Assembly: GCA_019418545.1 (NCBI GenBank) | Contig: DYBQ01000066.1 | Span: 1-12,873, forward strand | DNA from: Clostridiales bacterium | GTDB lineage: Bacteria; Bacillota; Clostridia; Oscillospirales; Acutalibacteraceae | Length of the DNA: 12,873 bases | Direction: 5' to 3' | In this document: in pieces, positions 7,269-12,873 of the stretch | Layout: each line of letters opens with the position of its first letter | Position numbering within the stretch: the first letter of the stretch is position 1 | Translations under genes and position numbers: made by a program | Notes under the pieces: model-generated | Databases searched by the model: none | What the model was told of the DNA's origin: nothing | Seen by the model: the letters and a program-made list of their open reading frames with translations, nothing else

Positions 7269-9197
7269 TTATTCCAGCTCGAAAGCGCCGGTATACAAAG
7301 CATAATAGCGGCCCTTTTTGGCAATCAAGTCATCATGGCTGCCGCGCTCAATAATCCGGCCATGGTCCAGCACCATAATCACATCTGAGTTTTGAACCGT
7401 GGACAAACGGTGGGCAATGACAAATACGGTTCTGCCATACATCAATGCGTCCATACCGCTTTGGACAATGGCTTCCGTCCGGGTATCGATAGAAGAGGTT
7501 GCCTCGTCCAGAATCATAACCGGCGGGTCGGCAACAGCTGCACGGGCAATGGAAATCAGCTGACGCTGGCCTTGGGAAAGCCCGCTTCCATCGCCTTCCA
7601 AAACGGTGTTATACCCTTGGGGAAGCATACGGATAAACTTATCGGCATTGGCCAGCTTGGCGGCAGTGATGCATTCTTCATCGGTGGCGTCCAAACGGCC
7701 ATACCGGATGTTTTCCATCACCGTACCAGTAAACAGGTTTACGTCCTGCAGCACAACGCCCAAGGAGCGGCGCAGGTCGGCCTTTTTGATTTTGTTAATG
7801 TTAATTCCGTCATAGCGGATTTTTCCGTCGGCAATATCATAGAACCGGTTAATCAAGTTGGTAATGGTGGTTTTTCCGGCGCCAGTGGAGCCAACAAAAG
7901 CGATTTTCTGTCCCGGCTCTGCATACAGCGAAATATCGTGCAGCACAATTTTATCCGGCACATATCCGAAGTCTACACCATCCAGCACCACATTGCCTTC
8001 CAGTTTGGTATAGGTAACGGTGCCATCGCTGTGGGGATGTTTCCAAGCCCACATGCTGGTGGAATGTTCACATTCAGTCAGGTTGCCGTCAGCATCATAT
8101 TTGGCATTCACCAAAGTCACATATCCGCTGTCAGATTCAGGTTCTTCATCCATCAAATCAAAAATACGGGAAGCACCAGCCAGTGCGGTAATCACAGAGG
8201 TCAGCTGCTGAGAAACCTGTGCAATGGGGTTTACAAAGTTTCGGGAAAGGGTTAGGAAAGAGGCAATCGTACCCAGAGTCAGGACACTAACACCGGCAAG
8301 GCTTACATTGGTGATGCCTGCAATAGCCAAAGCACCGCCCAGGACGGCAATCAGCACATACAGGATGTAGCCGATATTGTTCATAATGGGCATGAGGATG
8401 TTCGCATAAATATTAGCGGAAGTGGCGCAGCTGCAAAGTTCATCATTCACTTTGTCAAAGTCCTCTTTGGCTTTTTCTTCATGGCAGAACACCTTGACCA
8501 CTTTCTGGCCGTTTATCATTTCTTCAATAAAGCCGTTTACGGTACCCAGGGATTGCTGCTGCTTCATAAAATAGGTGCTGCTTCGTCCGGCAATCTTTTT
8601 AATCGCCATCAAAATAAATACAACAGCAACCAGTACGAATAAGGTGAGCCAGAAGCTCAAATACAGCATAGAGCAGAACACGGCAATCACAGTCACGCTG
8701 GATGAGAACATCTGCGGCATACTCTGGGAAATCATCTGGCGAAGCGTATCCGTATCATTGGTATAATGGCTCATAATGTCGCCGTGAGTGTGCGTATCAA
8801 AATAACGGATGGGCAGCCGCTGCATGTTTTCAAACATGGCGTCCCGGATATCCTTCAAGGTACTCTGTGCAATCACAGCCATCATTCGGTTATAGAACAG
8901 GGTTGCCAGCACACCAGCCAGGAAAATACAGCCCATTACAATAATAGTTTGCAGCAGCCCAGAAAAATCAGAGCTGTTATTCAGCAGCATGGGGCTGATA
9001 TAATCGTCAATCAAAATTTTAATAAACAGGGAAGAGGCCACAGAAGCAGCAGCACTGATGAGAATACAAATGACCACCAGTACCAGATGAAAACGGTAGT
9101 GGCCCAAATATTTTAAAAGCCGGCGAATGGTTCCGGGGCGGAAGCGCTGCATAGCGGGCCGGTCAGGAATATTGTTGGAAGAAGCAGATTTACTCAT
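7269..9197 (-). CDS. ABC exporter half-transporter, subunit with the canonical ATPase residues
   Basis: This 642-residue type IV (ABCB-like) half-transporter is the last gene of the marR operon. It has a membrane domain (segments from about 37 to 310) and a nucleotide-binding domain from about 400. Visible motifs are Walker A GSTGAGKT (436-443), Q-loop Gln484, signature LSQGQ (540-544, Gln in place of the usual Gly), Walker B MILDE with catalytic Glu565, and switch His596. Between the two domains lies an unusual insertion of about 40 residues (358-398), rich in Trp, His and charged residues. I chose ATG 9197 because AAAGGAGG sits 8 nt upstream, and it overlaps the previous stop by 8 bp (ATGAGTAA), a sign of translational coupling. 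With its neighbour it forms a heterodimer of the BmrCD/LmrCD/TM287-288 kind, probably exporting drugs or peptides. Confidence 0.92.
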   Translation of the reverse strand: MSKSASSNNIPDRPAMQRFRPGTIRRLLKYLGHYRFHLVLVVICILISAAASVASSLFIKILIDDYISPMLLNNSSDFSGLLQTIIVMGCIFLAGVLATLFYNRMMAVIAQSTLKDIRDAMFENMQRLPIRYFDTHTHGDIMSHYTNDTDTLRQMISQSMPQMFSSSVTVIAVFCSMLYLSFWLTLFVLVAVVFILMAIKKIAGRSSTYFMKQQQSLGTVNGFIEEMINGQKVVKVFCHEEKAKEDFDKVNDELCSCATSANIYANILMPIMNNIGYILYVLIAVLGGALAIAGITNVSLAGVSVLTLGTIASFLTLSRNFVNPIAQVSQQLTSVITALAGASRIFDLMDEEPESDSGYVTLVNAKYDADGNLTECEHSTSMWAWKHPHSDGTVTYTKLEGNVVLDGVDFGYVPDKIVLHDISLYAEPGQKIAFVGSTGAGKTTITNLINRFYDIADGKIRYDGININKIKKADLRRSLGVVLQDVNLFTGTVMENIRYGRLDATDEECITAAKLANADKFIRMLPQGYNTVLEGDGSGLSQGQRQLISIARAAVADPPVMILDEATSSIDTRTEAIVQSGMDALMYGRTVFVIAHRLSTVQNSDVIMVLDHGRIIERGSHDDLIAKKGRYYALYTGAFELE

Positions 9198-10941
9198 CCT
9201 TCTCGCCTCCTTTGGTTTGGGACTCATAAACTTCGCGGTAAATGGGGGAAGCTTCCAAAAGTTCTTCATGAGTACCATGGGCAACCAGCTTGCCATCATC
9301 CATTACCAAAATCTGGTCGGCATCCTGAACAGAGGAAACACGCTGGGCAATAATAATTTTGGTGGTGTTAGGGATTTCTTCCCGGAAAGCCCGGCGAATC
9401 ATTGCGTCTGTTTTTGTATCAACTGCGCTGGTAGAATCATCCAAAATCAGGATTTTTGGCTTTTTCAGCAAGGCACGGGCAATGCACAGACGCTGTTTTT
9501 GTCCACCAGAAACGTTCGTGCCGCCTTGCTCAATATAGGTGTCATAGCCGTCTGGGAAGGCAGAAACAAACTCGTCGGCGCAGGCCAGCTTACAAGCATG
9601 AATCAGTTCTTCTTCTGTAGCATTTTCATTACCCCAACGAAGGTTATCCTTGATGGTACCAGAGAACAGCTCGTTTTTCTGAAGCACCATGGCCACTTGG
9701 TTCCGAAGGCTTTCAATGTCATACTCCCTAACATCCACGCCGCCAACTGTAACCTTTCCTTCGCTAACATCATACAGTCGTGGAATTAACTGTACCAAGC
9801 TGGATTTGGAAGAACCTGTACCGCCTAAAATACCAACTGTCTGACCGGAACGGATATTCACATTGATATGGTCCAAAACAGGTTTTTCGTTTTTCTCGGA
9901 ATAAGCAAAAGAAACATTTTCAAAAGTAATGCTGCCATCTTTTACTTCATGAATGGGATTTTCGCCATTTTTCAGGGTGCTTTCTTCCTTGAGAATCTCC
10001 ACGATACGCTCGGCAGAAGCACGGGAAATGGTAATCATAACAAATACCATAGACACAGCCATCAGGCTTGTCAAAATCTGGGTAGCATAGGTAATCAGGC
10101 TCATGAACTCACCGGTGGAAAGACCGGTAGCAGCATCGCCGCCACAGGCTACAATCGCCCGGGCGCCCAGCCAGCAGACAATTAACATGCAGGCGTACAT
10201 GCTGAACTGCATCAAAGGCATGTTAAAGGCCAAAGTCTTTTCAGCCTTGGAGAAGTCCTTATAGATGGTATTGGAAATGTCCTCGAACTTATTGATTTCA
10301 TAGTCCTCGCGGGTGAAAGATTTGACCACCCGGATACCTCTCAGGTTTTCCTGTACCACCCGGTTTAATTTATCATAAGTACGGAATACGTGCTCAAAAA
10401 TCGGATGTACACGGGTCATAATAAAATACAGTCCGAATCCCAAAATGGGGATGGCAATGAGGAAAACAAAAGAGAGCTGTGCGTCAATTCCAAAAGAAAC
10501 CAGCAGAGCAAACACCAGCATAACAGGGCAGCGCACAGCCATACGTATAATCATTTGATAGGCCATCTGCAGGTTGGTAACATCTGTTGTCAAACGGGTG
10601 ACGATACTGGCAGTGGAAAATTTGTCAATGTTGGCAAACGAATAGCCTTGGATTTTATAGTACATATCCTGCCGCAAATTTCTGGCAAAACCAGAAGAGG
10701 CAATGGCAGCATATTTTCCGGCCAAGGCGCCAAAAAGCAGGGAAAGCATTGCTGCAATCAATAAAATAATACCGAATTTCACAACATCAGGCATACTTCC
10801 TTGGTCAATGCCTTTGTCAATCAAATCGGCCATTACCAAAGGAATTATAATTTCCAAAGCAACTTCCAACACAACATAAATTGGTGCCAAGATGGAAGCC
10901 TTCTTATATTGCCGTATACTTTGCATTAAAGTTTTTATCAT
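9190..10941 (-). CDS. ABC exporter half-transporter, subunit with degenerate ATPase residues
   Basis: This 583-residue half-transporter has a membrane domain (about 15-310) followed by an ATP-binding domain (about 336-583). Motifs are Walker A GGTGSSKS (373-380, with Ser for the usual third Gly), signature VSGGQ (477-481), Walker B ILILDD with Asp502 replacing the catalytic Glu, and Gln533 (IIIAQR) replacing the switch His. These substitutions are known for the non-catalytic site of heterodimeric exporters. Its intact VSGGQ would complete the working site with Walker A and B of the partner encoded next. I prefer ATG 10941 (MIKTLMQSIRQYKK) because AAAGGA (10954-10959) abuts an alternative ATG at 10953 and leaves it no proper spacing. 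The gene lies 107 bp after the marR gene, which probably controls it. Confidence 0.92.
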   Translation of the reverse strand: MIKTLMQSIRQYKKASILAPIYVVLEVALEIIIPLVMADLIDKGIDQGSMPDVVKFGIILLIAAMLSLLFGALAGKYAAIASSGFARNLRQDMYYKIQGYSFANIDKFSTASIVTRLTTDVTNLQMAYQMIIRMAVRCPVMLVFALLVSFGIDAQLSFVFLIAIPILGFGLYFIMTRVHPIFEHVFRTYDKLNRVVQENLRGIRVVKSFTREDYEINKFEDISNTIYKDFSKAEKTLAFNMPLMQFSMYACMLIVCWLGARAIVACGGDAATGLSTGEFMSLITYATQILTSLMAVSMVFVMITISRASAERIVEILKEESTLKNGENPIHEVKDGSITFENVSFAYSEKNEKPVLDHINVNIRSGQTVGILGGTGSSKSSLVQLIPRLYDVSEGKVTVGGVDVREYDIESLRNQVAMVLQKNELFSGTIKDNLRWGNENATEEELIHACKLACADEFVSAFPDGYDTYIEQGGTNVSGGQKQRLCIARALLKKPKILILDDSTSAVDTKTDAMIRRAFREEIPNTTKIIIAQRVSSVQDADQILVMDDGKLVAHGTHEELLEASPIYREVYESQTKGGEKDE

Positions 10942-10995
10942 GCGTTCTATCATTCCTTTCGCCGCTGTGGGAAGTGCATGAATAAATCATCCCAC

Positions 10996-11015
10996 AAAAA
11001 TAGGCCCAACAGGGC
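10996..11015 (-). terminator. Possible weak attenuator between marR and the exporter genes
   Basis: On the minus strand GCCC-TGTT-GGGC (11004-11015) is followed after 3 nt by five T (10996-11000). The stem is only 4 bp, so at most it would lower read-through from the regulator gene into the exporter genes. Confidence 0.2.
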
Positions 11016-11048
11016 AGATTCAACTATAAAACATGGTGAATGGAAAGC

Positions 11049-11489
11049 TTACGCTTCTTCAAGATTAGCAGCAACCTTTTTTAATAACGAAGTTAATTGC
11101 GTAATTTCATCGGCAGATAATCCATAGACTATCTGTTTTTCCAGTTGTGCGTTTCCATCCGCCACACATTGATAAATTTTTCTGCCCAAATCAGTCAGTA
11201 CTAATTTTTTCAATCGTCCGTCATGAAATACTGTTTCTCTGCGAATCAGTCCCTTACTCTCCATTAATTTTACAACTTTAGATACAGTTGAGCGGGTGAT
11301 GGAAAAAGAAGTTTCCAAATCTCTTTGAAAAACATCCCTGTCTTCGTTTTCATATAGGAAAGACAAAATCCAACCATTGGAGCCGGTAACATTTTGTGAG
11401 CCATTGTCTTCCATGATTTTATCGGCGTGGCGTCGAATCAGGGTAGAAACTCGCATAATTTCCAGACCAACACTTAGTTCTTGCTGCAT
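11049..11489 (-). CDS. MarR family transcriptional regulator
   Basis: This 146-residue protein has the normal length and layout of the MarR family, dimeric winged-helix repressors that leave DNA when a ligand (often phenolic or a drug) binds. The N-terminal helices take up residues 1-50. The helix-turn-helix is at about 52-76, with recognition helix SITRSTVSKVVKLME (62-76). The wing carries DGR (90-92), the conserved tip with its Asp-Arg pair, followed by the strand KKLVLTDLGR. The C-terminal helix (126-142) serves dimerisation. The ATG at 11489 has a strong site, AAGGAGG, 7 nt upstream. It heads an operon with the two exporter genes, and dyads lie in its own promoter region, so autorepression and control of the exporter are likely. 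The inducing ligand is unknown. Confidence 0.92.
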   Translation of the reverse strand: MQQELSVGLEIMRVSTLIRRHADKIMEDNGSQNVTGSNGWILSFLYENEDRDVFQRDLETSFSITRSTVSKVVKLMESKGLIRRETVFHDGRLKKLVLTDLGRKIYQCVADGNAQLEKQIVYGLSADEITQLTSLLKKVAANLEEA

Positions 11490-11511
11490 AAATAACCTCC
11501 TTACTAGTTTT

Positions 11512-11539
11512 ACGGTTAAACTATTAATGTTTTAACTGT
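11512..11539. promoter_or_regulatory. Candidate MarR operator
   Basis: An imperfect dyad, ACGGTTAAACTA-TTAA-TGTTTTAACTGT, has 9 of 12 arm positions matching. It lies between the marR promoter and its start codon. The half-site TAGTTT/AAACTA also pairs at 11505-11510 with 11518-11523. Position and 28-bp size suit MarR binding as a roadblock or autorepressor; this is inferred from placement. Confidence 0.5.
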
Positions 11540-11551
11540 TGAACATCAAAC

Positions 11552-11580
11552 ACAATACACTTTTTTGCGGAGTTTGTCAA
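11552..11580 (-). promoter_or_regulatory. Sigma-A promoter of the marR-exporter operon
   Basis: On the minus strand TTGACA (11575-11580) and TATTGT (11552-11557) are separated by 17 nt. The expected start near 11545 leaves a leader of about 56 nt containing the dyad 11512-11539. A second perfect dyad, TTTGTC-AAGA-GACAAA (11573-11588), covers the -35. Confidence 0.65.
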
Positions 11581-11594
11581 GAGACAAATATAAT
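11565..11594 (+). promoter_or_regulatory. Possible distal promoter toward the esterase gene
   Basis: TTGCGG (11565-11570), an 18-nt spacer and a perfect TATAAT (11589-11594) face the esterase. It overlaps the marR promoter back to back and shares the dyad 11573-11588, so one regulator bound there could affect both directions. Confidence 0.4.
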
Positions 11595-11636
11595 AATTTA
11601 CAAAAAAATAATAGTTCACAATAAGGCGTGAAATAA

Positions 11637-11675
11637 TTGACGAATAATTTAAAAAAGCGTACAATAAGATTGTAC
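11637..11675 (+). promoter_or_regulatory. Main promoter of the esterase gene with overlapping operator palindrome
   Basis: TTGACG (11637-11642), a 17-nt spacer and TACAAT (11660-11665) form a good sigma-A promoter with a start near 11672. A perfect palindrome, GTACAAT-AAG-ATTGTAC (11659-11675), covers the -10 and the start site, a typical place for a repressor site. The leader to ATG 11712 is about 40 nt. Confidence 0.65.
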
Positions 11676-11711
11676 AAGATGCTGCAAACCATCAAAAGAA
11701 AGGGAATAGAT

Positions 11712-12563
11712 ATGAGAAAAAAATTAGCAGTAGAGATTAAACGAGCACAAATTGGCTTGATAACAGATATTGTTTATAGTCAAAAACCTTATTGGTATGA
11801 AAACAGTATAAAAAGCCTCCATCTGAATCTTATGAAGCCCAGAGGAAAAAATCCCTATCCGGTTATTATATGGCTGTGCGGTGGAGCTTGGAAAATGATG
11901 GATAAAGATTATCATATGCCAGAAATGGTTTATTTGGCAGAACATGGATTTGCTGTAGCTTCCGTAGAATACAGGATGACTAATGAAGCCCAGTTCCCCG
12001 GACAAATTGAAGATGTAAAAGAAGCAATCCGATTTTTAAGGGCTCATAGCAAAGACTTCTGCCTGAATCCGGAAAAGTTTGGGATTATGGGAGAGTCAGC
12101 CGGAGGATATCTGGCGGTTTTGGCAGGAACTACCGGGGAAACCACAATTTTTGATAAAGGGTCAAATTTGGAATATAGTAGCCGGGTACAGGCGGTGTGC
12201 GATTGGTATGGCCCAATAGATTTTATTGATTTTGCCCGGGAAAATAATGGATATCCTGCTTCTCCCGAAGCATTATTATTGGGAGGGGCAGCTGATGTGA
12301 ATCAGGAAATAGCTTTGCAGGCAAATCCATGCACTTATTTAACTCCACAGACTCCTCCAATGATGATACTGCATGGGAATGAGGATGATACGGTTCCATT
12401 CCGGCAGAGTGAGCAACTATATGAGCAGTTGTGCAGCAATGGTACGCCAGTAGAATTTTATGAATTGGAAAAAGCTGGCCATGCTGACAGACATTTTGTA
12501 CAACCTCAAATACGCGAATTGATTTTAAACTTTTTCCAAAAGAACCTAGTTGTATCTGTATAA
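11712..12563 (+). CDS. Alpha/beta hydrolase, esterase/lipase (Aes-like) family
   Basis: This 283-residue protein most likely hydrolyses carboxyl esters. The fold markers are in order: the oxyanion motif CGGAW (56-60, where Cys replaces the His of the usual HGG), the EYRM strand-turn at 86-89, the nucleophile elbow GESAG with Ser129, the acid HGNED with Asp225, and the base KAGH with His257. A full Ser-Asp-His triad is therefore present. No signal peptide is seen, so it is cytoplasmic. I chose ATG 11712 (MRKKLAVEI) because GAAAGGGA lies 7 nt upstream; a longer frame back to TTG 11637 would begin in the -35 box. The gene is divergent from marR and has its own promoter and operator. It has no strong terminator. 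The substrate may be an acetylated sugar or a xenobiotic ester, but that is a guess. Confidence 0.88.
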   Translation: MRKKLAVEIKRAQIGLITDIVYSQKPYWYENSIKSLHLNLMKPRGKNPYPVIIWLCGGAWKMMDKDYHMPEMVYLAEHGFAVASVEYRMTNEAQFPGQIEDVKEAIRFLRAHSKDFCLNPEKFGIMGESAGGYLAVLAGTTGETTIFDKGSNLEYSSRVQAVCDWYGPIDFIDFARENNGYPASPEALLLGGAADVNQEIALQANPCTYLTPQTPPMMILHGNEDDTVPFRQSEQLYEQLCSNGTPVEFYELEKAGHADRHFVQPQIRELILNFFQKNLVVSV

Positions 12564-12715
12564 TTCAGAATAAATCAAAAGCTGATTCAGAATATCGAAG
12601 ATTTAATATGGCTTTGGGATAATACATGAAATAAGTAGAGAGTTTGCTTTGATATATTTTAAAAATCCTGATAATATCTTTTTTTGGAGAGCAACTCAAT
12701 CCTCTTACAACAAGA
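12564..12715. other. Intergenic stretch without a recognisable gene
   Basis: AT-rich sequence with no ORF carrying a credible ribosome site. It holds a 10-bp direct repeat, ATTCAGAATA, at 12563-12572 and 12585-12594 (22 bp apart), and a weak 5-bp AT hairpin (12651-12655 with 12674-12678) followed by seven T (12679-12685). That hairpin might be a poor terminator for the esterase gene. Confidence 0.4.
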
Positions 12716-12748
12716 TAGCCGTTCCCGAAAAAATTTCGGGAACGGCTA
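12716..12748. repeat. Perfect 15-bp inverted repeat upstream of the tRNA promoter
   Basis: TAGCCGTTCCCGAAA (12716-12730) and its exact complement (12734-12748) enclose AAA. The stem is as strong as the terminators in this window, but neither strand has a T run after it; on plus it is followed by AAATAAAAAAAG. It may still block read-through into the tRNA unit. The A-rich tail (12749-12759) may act as an UP element for the tRNA promoter. Confidence 0.75.
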
Positions 12749-12762
12749 AAATAAAAAAAGTG

Positions 12763-12791
12763 TTGACAATCGTCGAAAGAGATGATATAAT
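12763..12791 (+). promoter_or_regulatory. Full-consensus sigma-A promoter of the tRNA-Leu gene
   Basis: TTGACA (12763-12768), exactly 17 nt, then TATAAT (12786-12791) with TGA before it (extended -10). An A-rich stretch lies upstream. This strength is usual for stable RNA genes. The expected start is near 12798, about 31 nt before the tRNA. The 5' leader can form a small hairpin, CGCTC-CGAGA-GAGCG (12799-12813), to be removed by processing. Confidence 0.92.
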
Positions 12792-12828
12792 AATCAAGCG
12801 CTCCGAGAGAGCGATGAAAAAAGGATAT

Positions 12829-12873
12829 GCGAGAGTGGCGGAATTGGCAGACGCGCTAGATTCAGGTTCTAGT
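12829..12873 (+). tRNA. tRNA-Leu(CAG), 5' part, cut by the window end
   Basis: It begins with the acceptor strand GCGAGAG (12829-12835), then TGGCGGAATTGGCAGACGCG, the usual D-arm region of bacterial tRNA-Leu. The anticodon stem CTAGA/TCTAG (12856-12860 and 12868-12872) closes the loop TTCAGGT with anticodon CAG (12863-12865). The long variable arm, T arm and 3' acceptor strand lie beyond the window. Confidence 0.95.

Noticed and set aside
7392..8255. Open frame on the plus strand, antisense to the exporter subunit
   Set aside because: It mirrors the coding phase of a certain ABC gene and has no ribosome site or known motif.
9127..9789. Open frame on the plus strand across the junction of the two exporter genes
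   Set aside because: It is antisense to the Walker B and signature regions of a certain gene, with no independent signals.
10967..10995. Hairpin GTGGGA/TCCCAC upstream of the first exporter gene
   Set aside because: Only 6 bp with a 17-nt loop and no T run; probably chance.
11637..11711. Longer N terminus of the esterase starting at TTG 11637
   Set aside because: This TTG is part of the -35 box, there is no ribosome site before it, and ATG 11712 has a good one.
12829..12873. tRNA-Leu as an integration site with an adjoining island
   Set aside because: The 3' part of the tRNA, where attachment sites usually lie, is outside the window, and no integrase or repeated tRNA end is present.
1..12873. 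CRISPR array, insertion sequence, toxin-antitoxin or phage genes
   Set aside because: I found no spaced direct repeats of CRISPR type and no transposase, integrase, toxin or phage protein motifs in any frame.

Overview
The window looks like a chromosomal segment of a Gram-positive, low-to-mid GC Bacillota, most likely a gut-type Clostridia (Oscillospiraceae/Lachnospiraceae-like). Supporting signs are strong AGGAGG-type ribosome sites, sigma-A promoters with 17-nt spacers (several with an extended -10), a duplicated ABC-2 permease, a MarR-ABC-ABC operon, and a Sec-exported beta-rich repeat protein. The genus assignment is inference; no rRNA or other taxonomic marker is present.

Left part (1-4255, plus strand): the 3' end of an ABC ATPase gene overlaps a large two-halved ABC-2 permease, and an intrinsic terminator follows. 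A well-formed extended -10 promoter then drives a MATE-family efflux transporter.

Middle (4256-7250, plus strand): a regulatory region rich in dyads has two possible promoters, two palindromes and a long-range inverted repeat in the 5' leader. It precedes an 873-residue secreted protein with five repeats of about 105-117 residues, a sixth beta domain carrying a helical insertion, and a C-terminal beta-rich domain, but no recognised wall anchor. Two strong hairpins, usable in both directions, close this gene and the converging operon.

Right part (7269-11489, minus strand): a marR-type regulator is followed by two overlapping ABC exporter half-transporter genes. Their motifs fit a heterodimeric multidrug-type exporter with one canonical and one degenerate ATP site: Glu to Asp and His to Gln in one subunit, LSQGQ in the other. 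The regulator's promoter carries dyads suited to autoregulation.

Far right (11565-12873, plus strand): an alpha/beta hydrolase (esterase family) is transcribed divergently from marR, and a perfect palindrome covers its likely -10 and start site. An intergenic region with a perfect 15-bp inverted repeat follows. The window ends inside a tRNA-Leu(CAG) gene driven by a full consensus promoter.

Functionally this is a transport and envelope neighbourhood, with three export systems (ABC-2, MATE, heterodimeric ABC) flanking one abundant-looking secreted repeat protein. No CRISPR array, IS element, phage gene or obvious defence system is visible. The least explained elements are the secreted protein with its structured leader and the promoter palindromes.
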